From an uncultured Collinsella sp. (lineage in GTDB: Bacteria; Actinomycetota; Coriobacteriia; Coriobacteriales; Coriobacteriaceae), in NCBI GenBank assembly GCA_902491895.1, contig CABUJH010000021.1, positions 1 to 28,493 of the forward strand: a stretch of DNA of 28,493 nucleotides, written 5' to 3'. Below, piece by piece: positions 1 through 7,297 of this stretch (within the stretch, counting starts at the first letter, position 1; each line of letters begins with the position of its first letter). The notes beneath the pieces were generated by a model. That model made no database searches. It had not been told where the DNA came from and saw nothing but the letters and a program-made list of their open reading frames with translations. The position numbers and the translations under genes are program-made.

Positions 1-5
1 AAGAC

Positions 6-31
6 GGAAAGCACATTAAGTGCTTTCCTTT
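6..31 (+). terminator. Possible terminator of a gene off the left edge
   Basis: A 9-bp perfect stem (6-14 with 20-28) encloses the 5-nt loop ATTAA and is followed by a short T-containing tract. The gene it would serve lies outside the window. The tail is weak on both strands, so direction is uncertain. Confidence 0.4.
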
Positions 32-184
32 GCGTGCGGAACTCGCGACAAACTTAACCGCCCCGCCAGGCAGGCGAGCTGCGGAAACTCGGTCGGTCCA
101 GAGTAATATCGTGAGAACGGAATTCTGGCTGAATATTTATCCGCACGGACGATCCGATAGACAGGCCGCGCTATCCCCTTCTTC
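32..184. other. Intergenic stretch with no recognised gene
   Basis: I find no convincing reading frame, tRNA or known RNA family here. There is a loose complementarity CCAGA/TCTGG near 97-127 but no strong stem. Together with the palindrome at 185-255 it fills the gap between the left edge and the PTS gene. An unrecognised small RNA cannot be excluded. Confidence 0.4.
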
Positions 185-255
185 TAAGTTGCGGTGAAAT
201 AGGGACTGAATTTGGAGTTGAATCGTTTAAACAGTCCCTATTTCACCGCAACTTA
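185..255. repeat. Perfect 24-bp inverted repeat with GGGAC core
   Basis: Arms at 185-208 and 232-255 are perfectly complementary and are separated by a 23-nt loop. Each arm ends next to the loop in AGGGACTG or CAGTCCCT. The outer part holds TTGCGGTGAAAT. It lies about 80 bp downstream of the PTS stop codon. There is no T-run directly after either arm, so it is not a textbook terminator. The GGGAC/GTCCC core recurs in other hairpins here (10161-10222, 23759-23797, 26962-27017), which suggests a dispersed REP-like intergenic element. That is inference. Confidence 0.75.
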
Positions 256-338
256 TGGGTGGGGCAGAAAAAGGCGAAGGCCCTGGAGAGGGTCTCCGCC
301 TTATATACAAGGGGCGATGTTATTCGCGCGTTGCGGGA

Positions 339-2348
339 TTAGACCAGGCGGGCGTTGATCGTCTTGGCGATCTCGGCGGCGTCGGTGGAACCCTTGACGG
401 TGGCACGGAAGTCCTCGTCCATGAGCGCCTCAGCGACCTTGGACAGGATCTTGAGGTGCGTGGTGCCGGCCTGGGCACCGGGGATGAGCAGGGCAATAGC
501 CACGTTGACGGGAGCGCCGTCCATGGTATCCCAACCGGTCACGCCAGAGTCGTCCTTGACGACGATGACGGCGGCATCGGTAATGGCATCGGACTTGGCA
601 TGCGGAATAGCGAAGCCCTCCATCATGCCCGTGGAGCCCTCGGCCTCGCGGGCCAGGAAGGCATTCATCACGGCATCGGCGTCGTCAGCGACACCGGTCT
701 TGACGGCCTGGTTGGAGACGAAGCTCAGGGCCTCGTCACGAGAAGCGAAGTTCTCGGCGACAAAAACGTTCTCGACCTTCACGAAATCGGCAGCCTCGGC
801 CTTGGGAGCCTCGACGGCAGCGGCCTTGGGGGCCTCGACCGGCTTAGCGGGAGCGGCAGGAGCGGCCTTCTGGTTCTTCTCGAAGTCATACTTCTTGAAA
901 GCGACGAACAGGATGCCACCGACCACGGCGCCGATGAGGATCGCGAGGACCCACAGCGGACCGTTCTCGACAACGGGCAGGACCAGAAAGCCACCGTGGG
1001 GCGCCGGATCGTGGACGTTGAACATAATGGTCAGGATCGAGGCGATGGAGGAACCGAGCATCATGATGGGCATGACGGGCCAGATGTTCTTGGTCATGAA
1101 CGGAATGGCGCCCTCGGTGATGTGGGTGCAGCCAAGGATGAGGTTGACGACACCGGCGTCATGATCCTCCTGGCTGAAGTACTTCTTGCCGACGATGACG
1201 GCAAAGGTGGTGATCAGCGGCGGAACGATGCAGGCAGCAGAGACGGCAGCCATGAAGTTGGTGCCGAAGTTGTAGGTGTCGGTGCCGACACCGGCAGCCA
1301 GGGCCTCGGTGAGCATGGCGGTACCGGTGACGTAAGCAGCCTTGTTGACCGGGCCGCCCATGTCAAAGGCGCACATGCAGCCGATAGCAAGACCCAGGAC
1401 AACAGCGCCAGAGGCAGACAAACCCTTGAGGAAGTCCATCATGGCGGTGTTGATGGCAGCCATGGGGCCGGAGATGCCGAGCATCACGAGACCGACGATG
1501 GCAGTCGAGAACAGCGGGTACAGGAAGATAGCCTTGAGGCCGTCCAGGTTCTTGGGAAGCTTGGCAAAAACCTTCTCGAGCAGCAGGATGACATAGCCAG
1601 CGAGGAAGCCGCCGACAATGCCGCCCAGGAAGCCGAAGCCCACACCGGTGCCGCCAGCATCGATCATGTGGGTATCGGCGTTAACGGGCAAACCCTGGAT
1701 GGCGATCATACCGGCAACAAAGCCGGGAACGAGCGCCGGGCGCTTGCCGATGGACTCGGCGATGTAGGCGGAAAGCACGGGAACCATGAGGTTCATGGCA
1801 ATGCCGCCGATGATCTTGAGCATAGCGGCGAAGCTGTTGTAGTCGGCAGCCGTCGAATCGAAGGACGTGATGCCCCACAGGAACGAAACGGCGGTCAGAA
1901 CACCACCAGCAACGACGAAGACCAGCATGTGGCTGACGCCGTTCATAAGGTGCTTATAGATGATGTGGCCGATGGATTCCTTCTCCTCAACCTCATCCTC
2001 GACATCGGCAGCAGCCGCAACCGTGTCGTCGCCCTTGGCGGCGAGAGCGCGGTCGATCAGCTTGCCGGCAGCCTCGACGGACAGGGCCTTGGAAACACCA
2101 ACGGAAACCATGGGCTTACCGGCGAAACGCTCCGCCTGGACATCCTTGTCGGCTGCGACGACGACGGCCTTGGCGCCAGCGATCTCGCTCTTGGTGAGCT
2201 CGTTCTCGACACCGACCTGGCCATGGGTCTCAACCTTAATGGTCAGACCGCGCTCGGCAGCTGCCTTCTCCAGCGCCTCCTTCGCCATGAAGGTGTGCGC
2301 AATGCCGGTCGGGCAACCGGTGGCGGCGATGATGTCAAACTTAGCCAT
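339..2348 (-). CDS. PTS fructose-family transporter, fused IIB-IIC-IIA
   Basis: This membrane permease of the phosphotransferase system imports and phosphorylates a sugar, probably fructose or a related hexose. It is 669 residues. The IIB domain (about 1-100) has the phospho-cysteine Cys12 in IIAATGCPTG. A charged linker (about 110-125) leads to a polytopic IIC domain (about 130-475) with GAIPF and GGPVNKAAY motifs. An Ala/Pro/Lys-rich linker follows, then IIA (about 520-669) with the phospho-histidine His583 in GFAIPHAKSD. The start is ATG at 2348, 24 codons inside the longest frame, because AAGGAGG lies just upstream and IIB begins there. B-C-A order differs from the A-B-C order of some FruA proteins. 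No 1-phosphofructokinase gene is adjacent, so substrate identity is unproven. The divergent RpiR regulator probably controls it. Confidence 0.93.
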   Translation of the reverse strand: MAKFDIIAATGCPTGIAHTFMAKEALEKAAAERGLTIKVETHGQVGVENELTKSEIAGAKAVVVAADKDVQAERFAGKPMVSVGVSKALSVEAAGKLIDRALAAKGDDTVAAAADVEDEVEEKESIGHIIYKHLMNGVSHMLVFVVAGGVLTAVSFLWGITSFDSTAADYNSFAAMLKIIGGIAMNLMVPVLSAYIAESIGKRPALVPGFVAGMIAIQGLPVNADTHMIDAGGTGVGFGFLGGIVGGFLAGYVILLLEKVFAKLPKNLDGLKAIFLYPLFSTAIVGLVMLGISGPMAAINTAMMDFLKGLSASGAVVLGLAIGCMCAFDMGGPVNKAAYVTGTAMLTEALAAGVGTDTYNFGTNFMAAVSAACIVPPLITTFAVIVGKKYFSQEDHDAGVVNLILGCTHITEGAIPFMTKNIWPVMPIMMLGSSIASILTIMFNVHDPAPHGGFLVLPVVENGPLWVLAILIGAVVGGILFVAFKKYDFEKNQKAAPAAPAKPVEAPKAAAVEAPKAEAADFVKVENVFVAENFASRDEALSFVSNQAVKTGVADDADAVMNAFLAREAEGSTGMMEGFAIPHAKSDAITDAAVIVVKDDSGVTGWDTMDGAPVNVAIALLIPGAQAGTTHLKILSKVAEALMDEDFRATVKGSTDAAEIAKTINARLV

Positions 2349-2370
2349 GTGTCCCTCCTTCTTGAGTACT

Positions 2371-2410
2371 GCGCCCGCAGGCGCTCCCCTATACGCGCTT
2401 CCATGCGCGT
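2371..2410 (-). promoter_or_regulatory. Two small hairpins in the PTS gene leader
   Basis: Two GC-rich inverted repeats lie just upstream of the PTS start: GCGCC-N4-GGCGC (2371-2384) and ACGCGC-N6-GCGCGT (2393-2410). Both would be in the 5' leader if transcription starts farther upstream. The second is followed by a T-run on the plus strand only, so it does not look like a minus-strand attenuator. A role is not established. Confidence 0.35.
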
Positions 2411-2421
2411 TTTTCCACATT

Positions 2422-2572
2422 TGAAAGATACCAACCTACCGCTTTTATGAGAAGCAATACGGCTCATTTCTCCGGTGAAAGGTTCTTTCATAACCGTAAA
2501 CGGTCGATGAAAGTTTACCATCAACTATTGAAACGGCAAGGTGTATCTTGTAACTGAAAATGCCCCTATACT
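2422..2572. promoter_or_regulatory. Putative RpiR operator region and divergent promoters
   Basis: The 273-bp gap between the divergent PTS and regulator genes contains a perfect palindrome TGAAAG-GTT-CTTTCA at 2476-2490. Direct half-sites TGAAAG occur at 2422-2427 and 2508-2513. RpiR-family dimers often bind TGAAA/TTTCA-type palindromes, so these are candidate sites for the adjacent regulator. A plus-strand -10 like TATACT lies at 2567-2572, with no strong -35 at ideal spacing. I could not fix the PTS promoter. Confidence 0.5.
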
Positions 2573-2621
2573 ACGACATTACATAACAAGTCCGATTTTT
2601 ATGCCAGCCAGGAGCCGTCCC

Positions 2622-3479
2622 ATGTCCGATAGCAGCAAGAGCGCACTCTCCCTTATTAGCATGCACAGGGGGTACAGCGAGTCCGAGCAGCGCATTGTCG
2701 ACTATATCCTAGAGCACCAGTCCGAGGCCCCGCGCCTGACAGCCGCTCAGCTTTCGCGCGCCGCTGCAACCTCCGAAGCAACCGTCTCGCGCTTCTGCCG
2801 CAAACTGGGTTTTGGCAGTTTTCGCAGTTTCCAGTTTTCACTAGCGCGCGATCTGGAAAGCCAGCGCAATGAAGGCCTCACCGACGAGGTCTCGCTCGAC
2901 AATATGGAGCAGAGCCTCAAGAATATTCTCGCTGCCAAGGTCAGCGAACTCAATGCGACTATCGATGGCATTGATCACGACACGCTGACAGCCGTCGTGC
3001 ACGCGTTTAAGAACGCAGGGGCTATCGAGTTTGCAGCCGTAGGCAACACCAACGCCGTCGCGCTCGACGCGACGTTTAAGTTTTCGCAGCTGGGCCTTCG
3101 CTGTATGGCAAGCACCATCAGCGAGACCTCGATTGGTTTTGCGCTTACGCTGCGCCCCGGAGATGTCATCGTGCTGATCTCGAACTCCGGCAAGTCGCGT
3201 CGACTGAATCGCATGGCAAAAGCGGCTCGCGGCCGTGGCGCCACCGTTGTCGTCATCAGCAGCGACAGCAAGTCCCCGCTTGCTCGCCTGGCCGACTACA
3301 CCTTTAATACTGTGAACCACGAGGCACTGCTCACCACGGGCGACTTTGCGTTCTCCAAGATGAGTGCCACGATGATCATCGAGGTTATCTACAACTTCCT
3401 GCTGCCCGAGATTGAAGACGCCCGCGAGCATATCAGCTACTACGAGGAGCTCATCCAGCCGGATAAGGTCGTGGAGTAG
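2622..3479 (+). CDS. MurR/RpiR family transcriptional regulator
   Basis: This is a cytoplasmic DNA-binding regulator of 285 residues. The N-terminal HTH_6 domain (about 1-80) shows the recognition segment ATVSRFCRKLGFGSF. The C-terminal SIS domain (about 110-260), which usually senses a phosphosugar, shows GNTNAVALDATFKF and VIVLISNSGKSRRL. The start is ATG at 2622, preceded by AGGAG about 8 bases upstream. In-frame ATGs at 2601 and 2541 are less well placed. It is divergent from the PTS permease and probably regulates it in response to the phosphorylated sugar. A strong terminator follows at 3568-3607. Confidence 0.9.
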   Translation: MSDSSKSALSLISMHRGYSESEQRIVDYILEHQSEAPRLTAAQLSRAAATSEATVSRFCRKLGFGSFRSFQFSLARDLESQRNEGLTDEVSLDNMEQSLKNILAAKVSELNATIDGIDHDTLTAVVHAFKNAGAIEFAAVGNTNAVALDATFKFSQLGLRCMASTISETSIGFALTLRPGDVIVLISNSGKSRRLNRMAKAARGRGATVVVISSDSKSPLARLADYTFNTVNHEALLTTGDFAFSKMSATMIIEVIYNFLLPEIEDAREHISYYEELIQPDKVVE

Positions 3480-3480
3480 G

Positions 3481-3516
3481 TTTTATCAGGGGACGTTATG
3501 TACCGTTCCGATAAAA
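3481..3516. repeat. Short imperfect inverted repeat after the regulator
   Basis: TTTTATCAGG (3481-3490) is nearly complementary to CCGATAAAA (3508-3516), with one unpaired base. The intervening DNA contains GGGGACGTTATGTACCGTTCC, again carrying a GGGAC-type core. It begins two bases after the regulator stop codon and abuts the larger inverted repeat at 3513. Confidence 0.5.
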
Positions 3517-3664
3517 CTATGCCGGTTTACTACGATGAAATCGGAATATTCGACCACATCGTGTTTTAAAAGAAAACCGCAGGGGTTCTACCTGCGGTTT
3601 TCTTTTTACATTTTTAGCTGTGCTCGAGCTACGCCGATTCATCGTAGTAAACCGGCATAGTTTT
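3513..3664. repeat. Nested inverted repeat: 27-bp outer arms around a terminator
   Basis: The outer arms at 3513-3539 and 3638-3664 are a perfect 27-bp inverted repeat containing ATGCCGGTTTACTACGATGA. Similarity continues a few bases inward with one inserted A. About 98 bp lie between the arms, and a 16-bp terminator stem (3568-3583/3591-3606) sits inside. The two outer arms can be read as one short repeat present twice in opposite orientation. There is no open frame worth calling. Possibilities are a MITE-like element, a structured RNA or paired copies of an intergenic repeat. Confidence 0.7.
3568..3607. terminator. Strong bidirectional intrinsic terminator
   Basis: A perfect 16-bp stem (3568-3583 with 3591-3606) has a CCGCAGG/CCTGCGG heart, a 7-nt loop and T-rich or A-rich outer arms. 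It can terminate the plus-strand regulator and the minus-strand recN transcript arriving from the right. Confidence 0.88.
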
Positions 3665-3688
3665 TGACGGTCGGACCAGACAAGCAAG

Positions 3689-3725
3689 TGGCGGTGCAAC
3701 AATTGCTGATATTTTGTCCCCGCCA
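3689..3725. repeat. Small hairpin downstream of recN
   Basis: TGGCGG (3689-3694) pairs with CCGCCA (3720-3725). A smaller GCAA-CAA-TTGC hairpin (3696-3706) lies inside. On the minus strand it contains GGGGACAAAAT. It lies 16 bases beyond the recN stop and has no T-run, so termination is probably left to 3568-3607. Confidence 0.35.
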
Positions 3726-3741
3726 ACACTGTCAGCTCGTT

Positions 3742-5370
3742 CTAACCTCGAGCCTCTTCCAACATCTGCTTGGCATGTGCCAGGCTTGCCTCAGATTGAT
3801 CGCCACTCAGCATACGGGCGATCTCTGCGATGCGGGCGTCCCCGGCCACCTCATCCAGATGCGTCTGGGGAACGTCGCCGGGCTCTTTGCTCACCACGTA
3901 GTGTTTGTCGGCCATGACGGCGACCTGCGCCAGGTGGGTTACGACAATCACCTGATGCGTAGCGGCGAGATCTGCCAGCACGCTCGCGAGGGCACGTGCT
4001 GTAGAGCCGCCGACACCGGCATCGACCTCGTCGAACACCAGCGTATCCACGCCGTCCGCGTTACCGAGAACGACCTTGCTCGCCAGCATGACGCGGCTCA
4101 GCTCGCCGCCCGACGCAATGCGGCGCAGGGGGCGCGGCGTCAATCCGGCACCAGTGCGATACAAAAGCTCATAGCTCGAAGGCCCCGCCAGCGTCCATTC
4201 GGCACGCGGAAGATCGCGCGACTCCCAAACGAGCTCGGCGTCGCCCATCTCCAGGCGCGCCATCTGACGGCCAACCTCGTGGCAAAAGCGAGGGGCTGCG
4301 GTATTCCGCACGCGTTTAAGCGCCTTGGCAGCAGCAAAAAGCTCGCGTTCGGCACACCCGAGCGCCTCGCGAGCCTTCTTGATCCGCTCATCACCATCAT
4401 CGACCAGCGACAACAGCTCTTGTGAGCGGTCGCGCATGGCAAAGACATCGTCCATGGTGGGCCCCCACTGACGCAGTAGGGCCTTAAGATCGGAATAGCG
4501 CTCGCGCATACGAGCCAGCTCGCGCGGATCGAAGGCGACCCCATCGCGATAGGTGCGCAGCTCGTTGGCACAATCCTCAAGCGAGATACAGGCATCCGAA
4601 AGCGCATCGGCGATATCACCCAGCTTGCGGTCGACGGCCGCCATGCGGGAAAGCTCCGCCACGGCACTGTTCACGGCATCGAGCGCTCCCCCTTCGGCAG
4701 CAAGCGATGCATGGGCATCGTTGGCCGTGGCCACCAACACCTCAGCATGCTCGGAGCGCGGCAGCAGCTCCTCGAGCTCCTCATACTCACCCGGCTTGGG
4801 GTCGACCTCGGCGATGCGCTCCAGGGCGAAGCGCGCCTCCTCAACGCGACTCCCCTGCGCACGCGAGGCTTCCTCCACACGGCGAAGCTCCTTGGCGGCG
4901 GCACGCGAAGCCTTAAAGCAGGTGCGATACTTCCCGAGCGCCTCAAGCGCCGCGCGCCCAGCCCAAGCATCGACCATGGCAACGTGGTGCGCCGGGTCGA
5001 GCAGGCGCTGGTGCTCGTGCTGACCGCAAAGATCCATCATCACACCGACGCGCTCCGAAAGTTCGCGCACGCTGGCGATGCGGCCGTCAATTTTTACGCG
5101 GCTGCGGCCCTCGGCAGAAAGGCTGCGCTGCACGGTGAAGCCCTCCGCGTCGTGCGGTCCGTCAAACAGGCGCGCCTCGACGCTGGCAAGTGCCTCGCCC
5201 TCGCGCACCGTCGACGAATCCGCACGCTCGCCCAAAATAAGCTTGAGTGCCGAGAGCAGCGCGGTCTTACCGGCGCCGGTTTCTCCAGTCAGAACCGTTA
5301 GACCCGTGCTCGGAACCAACGTCGCCTCGCGAATGAGCGCAATGTTGGAAACCTGCAGCTCATCGATCAT
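3742..5370 (-). CDS. recN: DNA repair protein RecN
   Basis: RecN is an SMC-like ATPase that acts in recombinational double-strand-break repair. The 542 residues are close to the usual family length. The head halves are at both ends: Walker A GETGAGKT at 29-36, and C-terminally the signature ASGGELSRVMLA followed by Walker B LVFDEVDAGVGG, with Glu448 as the likely catalytic base. The Ala/Glu/Arg-rich middle (about 150-350) fits a coiled coil. The start ATG at 5370 overlaps the end of nadK by 11 bp, so the two are probably translationally coupled. The order tlyA-nadK-recN is conserved in many Gram-positives; the argR often found between nadK and recN is absent. Confidence 0.97.
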   Translation of the reverse strand: MIDELQVSNIALIREATLVPSTGLTVLTGETGAGKTALLSALKLILGERADSSTVREGEALASVEARLFDGPHDAEGFTVQRSLSAEGRSRVKIDGRIASVRELSERVGVMMDLCGQHEHQRLLDPAHHVAMVDAWAGRAALEALGKYRTCFKASRAAAKELRRVEEASRAQGSRVEEARFALERIAEVDPKPGEYEELEELLPRSEHAEVLVATANDAHASLAAEGGALDAVNSAVAELSRMAAVDRKLGDIADALSDACISLEDCANELRTYRDGVAFDPRELARMRERYSDLKALLRQWGPTMDDVFAMRDRSQELLSLVDDGDERIKKAREALGCAERELFAAAKALKRVRNTAAPRFCHEVGRQMARLEMGDAELVWESRDLPRAEWTLAGPSSYELLYRTGAGLTPRPLRRIASGGELSRVMLASKVVLGNADGVDTLVFDEVDAGVGGSTARALASVLADLAATHQVIVVTHLAQVAVMADKHYVVSKEPGDVPQTHLDEVAGDARIAEIARMLSGDQSEASLAHAKQMLEEARG

Positions 5371-6220
5371 GACGCACTCCGTAGAACACGCGGCTCACCG
5401 AGTTATAGAAACTCTCGGGACCATAATCCAGCAGCAGCACATCGCCGGGACCACGGCGCACAGCCACGCTCTCGACCGTGCCATCGCAGGTAATAAACTG
5501 TCCATCGATGGCGATCGCCGGAACGCTCGGGCGATCATCGGACATAAAAATCTCCACGACATCGCTCGGCGAGGTCAAAAAGGCGCGAGCCTGAATGGTA
5601 TGCGGGGCGATGGGCACGCATACCATTCCCGTGTAATCGGGGCTGACGATAGGGCCGCCGGCGGAAAGCGCGTAGCCGGTGGAGCCGGTCGCCGTCGATA
5701 CGACCACGCCGTCGCCGCGCAGGCGGTCGATATGATGGCCGGACACTGTGATATCGAACTCGACCATATCGGACAGGGGCCCGCGCGTAAGCGCCATATC
5801 GTTGAGAGCAAACGTGCGCACAACATCCTTCGTACCGTCTTCGCGAACCGAAACGATATCGGCGGCGATGGTGGCGCGGCGGCTCACATGGAGCTCGCCG
5901 GACAGGGCATCGCTCACGACCTGCAAAATGTCGCGCTCCTCGGGGCTCGCGGCCGTCAAAAAACCCAAATGACCATAGGAAAGACCCAAAATGGGAATCT
6001 CACGGTAGTTGAGAATGCGGGCGGCACGCAGCAGCGTGCCGTCGCCGCCGAGCGTAATAACCAAGTCGGCATCGTCAACATCGGGCGCGCTCTGAATCTT
6101 AGAGCGCTGGTCGGCAGCCCATGCGACCTCGTAACCTTGGCGCGAAAGCCAAAGCTCGAGCATCAGGCCGCTCTCGACCGCCTCTTGCTTGTAGTAATTG
6201 GGAACCAGAAAGACCTTCAT
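5360..6220 (-). CDS. nadK: NAD kinase
   Basis: This cytoplasmic enzyme phosphorylates NAD to NADP. It has 286 residues, the usual length. Visible motifs are GGDGTLLRAAR (GGDGT at 58-62, with the catalytic Asp), NDMALTRG and the NAD-binding TATGSTGYALSAGGP. The ATG at 6220 overlaps the tlyA stop as ATGA, and the 3' end overlaps recN, so it is an internal cistron of the operon. It needs no local pathway partner. Confidence 0.97.
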   Translation of the reverse strand: MKVFLVPNYYKQEAVESGLMLELWLSRQGYEVAWAADQRSKIQSAPDVDDADLVITLGGDGTLLRAARILNYREIPILGLSYGHLGFLTAASPEERDILQVVSDALSGELHVSRRATIAADIVSVREDGTKDVVRTFALNDMALTRGPLSDMVEFDITVSGHHIDRLRGDGVVVSTATGSTGYALSAGGPIVSPDYTGMVCVPIAPHTIQARAFLTSPSDVVEIFMSDDRPSVPAIAIDGQFITCDGTVESVAVRRGPGDVLLLDYGPESFYNSVSRVFYGVRHDR

Positions 6221-7029
6221 AGCGTTGCAGCTTTCTCGCTCAAAACCGATACCTGGGATTGAAGCTCATCGTCGGTGCGTTCGCCGGGTGCAAACCTCGT
6301 GCCGTACAGGAAAAACTCAACGTTGCCCTTGGCGCCGTGGATGGGCGACACGCACACGTCGAGCGGGAACAGGCCCTTGGCGGCAAAGAGCTCAATCGCC
6401 GCCGTGAGCGTATCGCGACGGACGGCGGGGTCGGTCACGATACCGCCCTCGCCCACCAGCGCAGCCGGCGCCTCAAACTGGGGTTTTACGAGCGTGCAAA
6501 ACGAACCCGAAGGCTTCAGGCACGCCATCACGGCGTCGATGATATTTGCGATACTCGTAAACGACACATCGCACACGGCCAGGTCGATAGCGCCGCCGTA
6601 GCCGAGCTCGGGCAGCTGCGTCACGTTGGTGCGTTCATGGAGCGTCACGCGATCGTCTTGGCGCAGCGACCAATCAAACTGAGCGCGACCCACATCGACC
6701 GAAACGACTGTGGCGGCGCCGCGCTTGAGCAGGCAATCGGTAAAGCCGCCCGTGGAGCATCCCACATCGAGGCAGGCACGGCCCGTGAGATCGATACAAA
6801 ACGCATCGAGCGCGCCCTCGAGCTTGAGCCCGCCGCGCCCAACGTAGGGAATACGACCCTTCACGTGCAACGGCAGGCCCGGCGTCACCTTAAGGCCCGG
6901 TGAGGTCAAACGCTCGCCGCCACTCGAGACCAAGCCGGCCATAAGAGTGCGAAGGGCATCCGCGCGATCGGCGCAGATGCCCTGTGAAATCAGTTCGTCA
7001 TCGAGACGCACACGTTTCATGAATGCCAT
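6217..7029 (-). CDS. tlyA: TlyA family rRNA 2'-O-methyltransferase
   Basis: TlyA proteins methylate ribose 2'-OH groups of rRNA cytidines (16S and/or 23S), and in some species this affects capreomycin susceptibility. There are 270 residues: an N-terminal S4-like RNA-binding part (about 1-65) with RLDDELISQG, then an FtsJ/RrmJ-type SAM domain. YVGRGGLKLEGAL, the SAM loop CLDVGCSTGGFTDCLL, DLAVCDVSF and LVKPQFEA supply the expected Lys-Asp-Lys-Glu set. I chose ATG at 7029 because it overlaps the xseB stop (TGATG). ATG at 7020 and an upstream TTG are alternatives; no strong ribosome site separates them. The stop overlaps the nadK start by four bases. Confidence 0.93.
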   Translation of the reverse strand: MAFMKRVRLDDELISQGICADRADALRTLMAGLVSSGGERLTSPGLKVTPGLPLHVKGRIPYVGRGGLKLEGALDAFCIDLTGRACLDVGCSTGGFTDCLLKRGAATVVSVDVGRAQFDWSLRQDDRVTLHERTNVTQLPELGYGGAIDLAVCDVSFTSIANIIDAVMACLKPSGSFCTLVKPQFEAPAALVGEGGIVTDPAVRRDTLTAAIELFAAKGLFPLDVCVSPIHGAKGNVEFFLYGTRFAPGERTDDELQSQVSVLSEKAATL

Positions 7030-7295
7030 CAACCATTCGTATCCGGAGACGCGGCCTGGCTATCCTGGGATTCGTTTGCCGCATCCTCATCGTATTCCTG
7101 CTCGAGCTTATCTGCCTCGCGAGGCGTCAACTCAAACTTATCGACCATATCGACCGCACGGGAGCCCAGCTCGATCGCCTCGTCAAAAAGATCGAGCGAA
7201 CGCTCCAGGGACGTATCCTTGGAGCGAACGGTCGCGATAATCTGGTCCAAGCGGTCCGAGATCTCGTCGAAGTTGCGGACGGAACCCTCTGGCAT
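7029..7295 (-). CDS. xseB: Exodeoxyribonuclease VII small subunit
   Basis: This small subunit of exonuclease VII, which degrades single-stranded DNA with XseA, has 88 residues. NFDEISDRLDQIIATV and LERSLDLFDEAIELGSRA are typical of the helical hairpin family. The C-terminal tail is acidic and polar. The start ATG at 7295 has AAGGAG upstream, and the gene begins two bases after the nusB stop. The large-subunit gene xseA, often directly upstream, is not in this window. Confidence 0.92.
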   Translation of the reverse strand: MPEGSVRNFDEISDRLDQIIATVRSKDTSLERSLDLFDEAIELGSRAVDMVDKFELTPREADKLEQEYDEDAANESQDSQAASPDTNG

Positions 7296-7297
7296 GG

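Noticed and set aside
255..2450. Long plus-strand open frame (731 codons) opposite the PTS gene
   Set aside because: It is antisense to a clear PTS permease, is Gly/Asp/His-rich in the way of GC-rich shadow frames, and has no ribosome site or family motif.
3517..3729. Small frames on both strands across the inverted repeat
   Set aside because: They translate the palindromic arms and terminator on both strands, giving similar peptide ends; this is a repeat artefact with no ribosome site.
5078..6262. 394-codon plus-strand frame opposite recN and nadK
   Set aside because: It spans two genes with clear catalytic motifs on the other strand; composition is that of a shadow.
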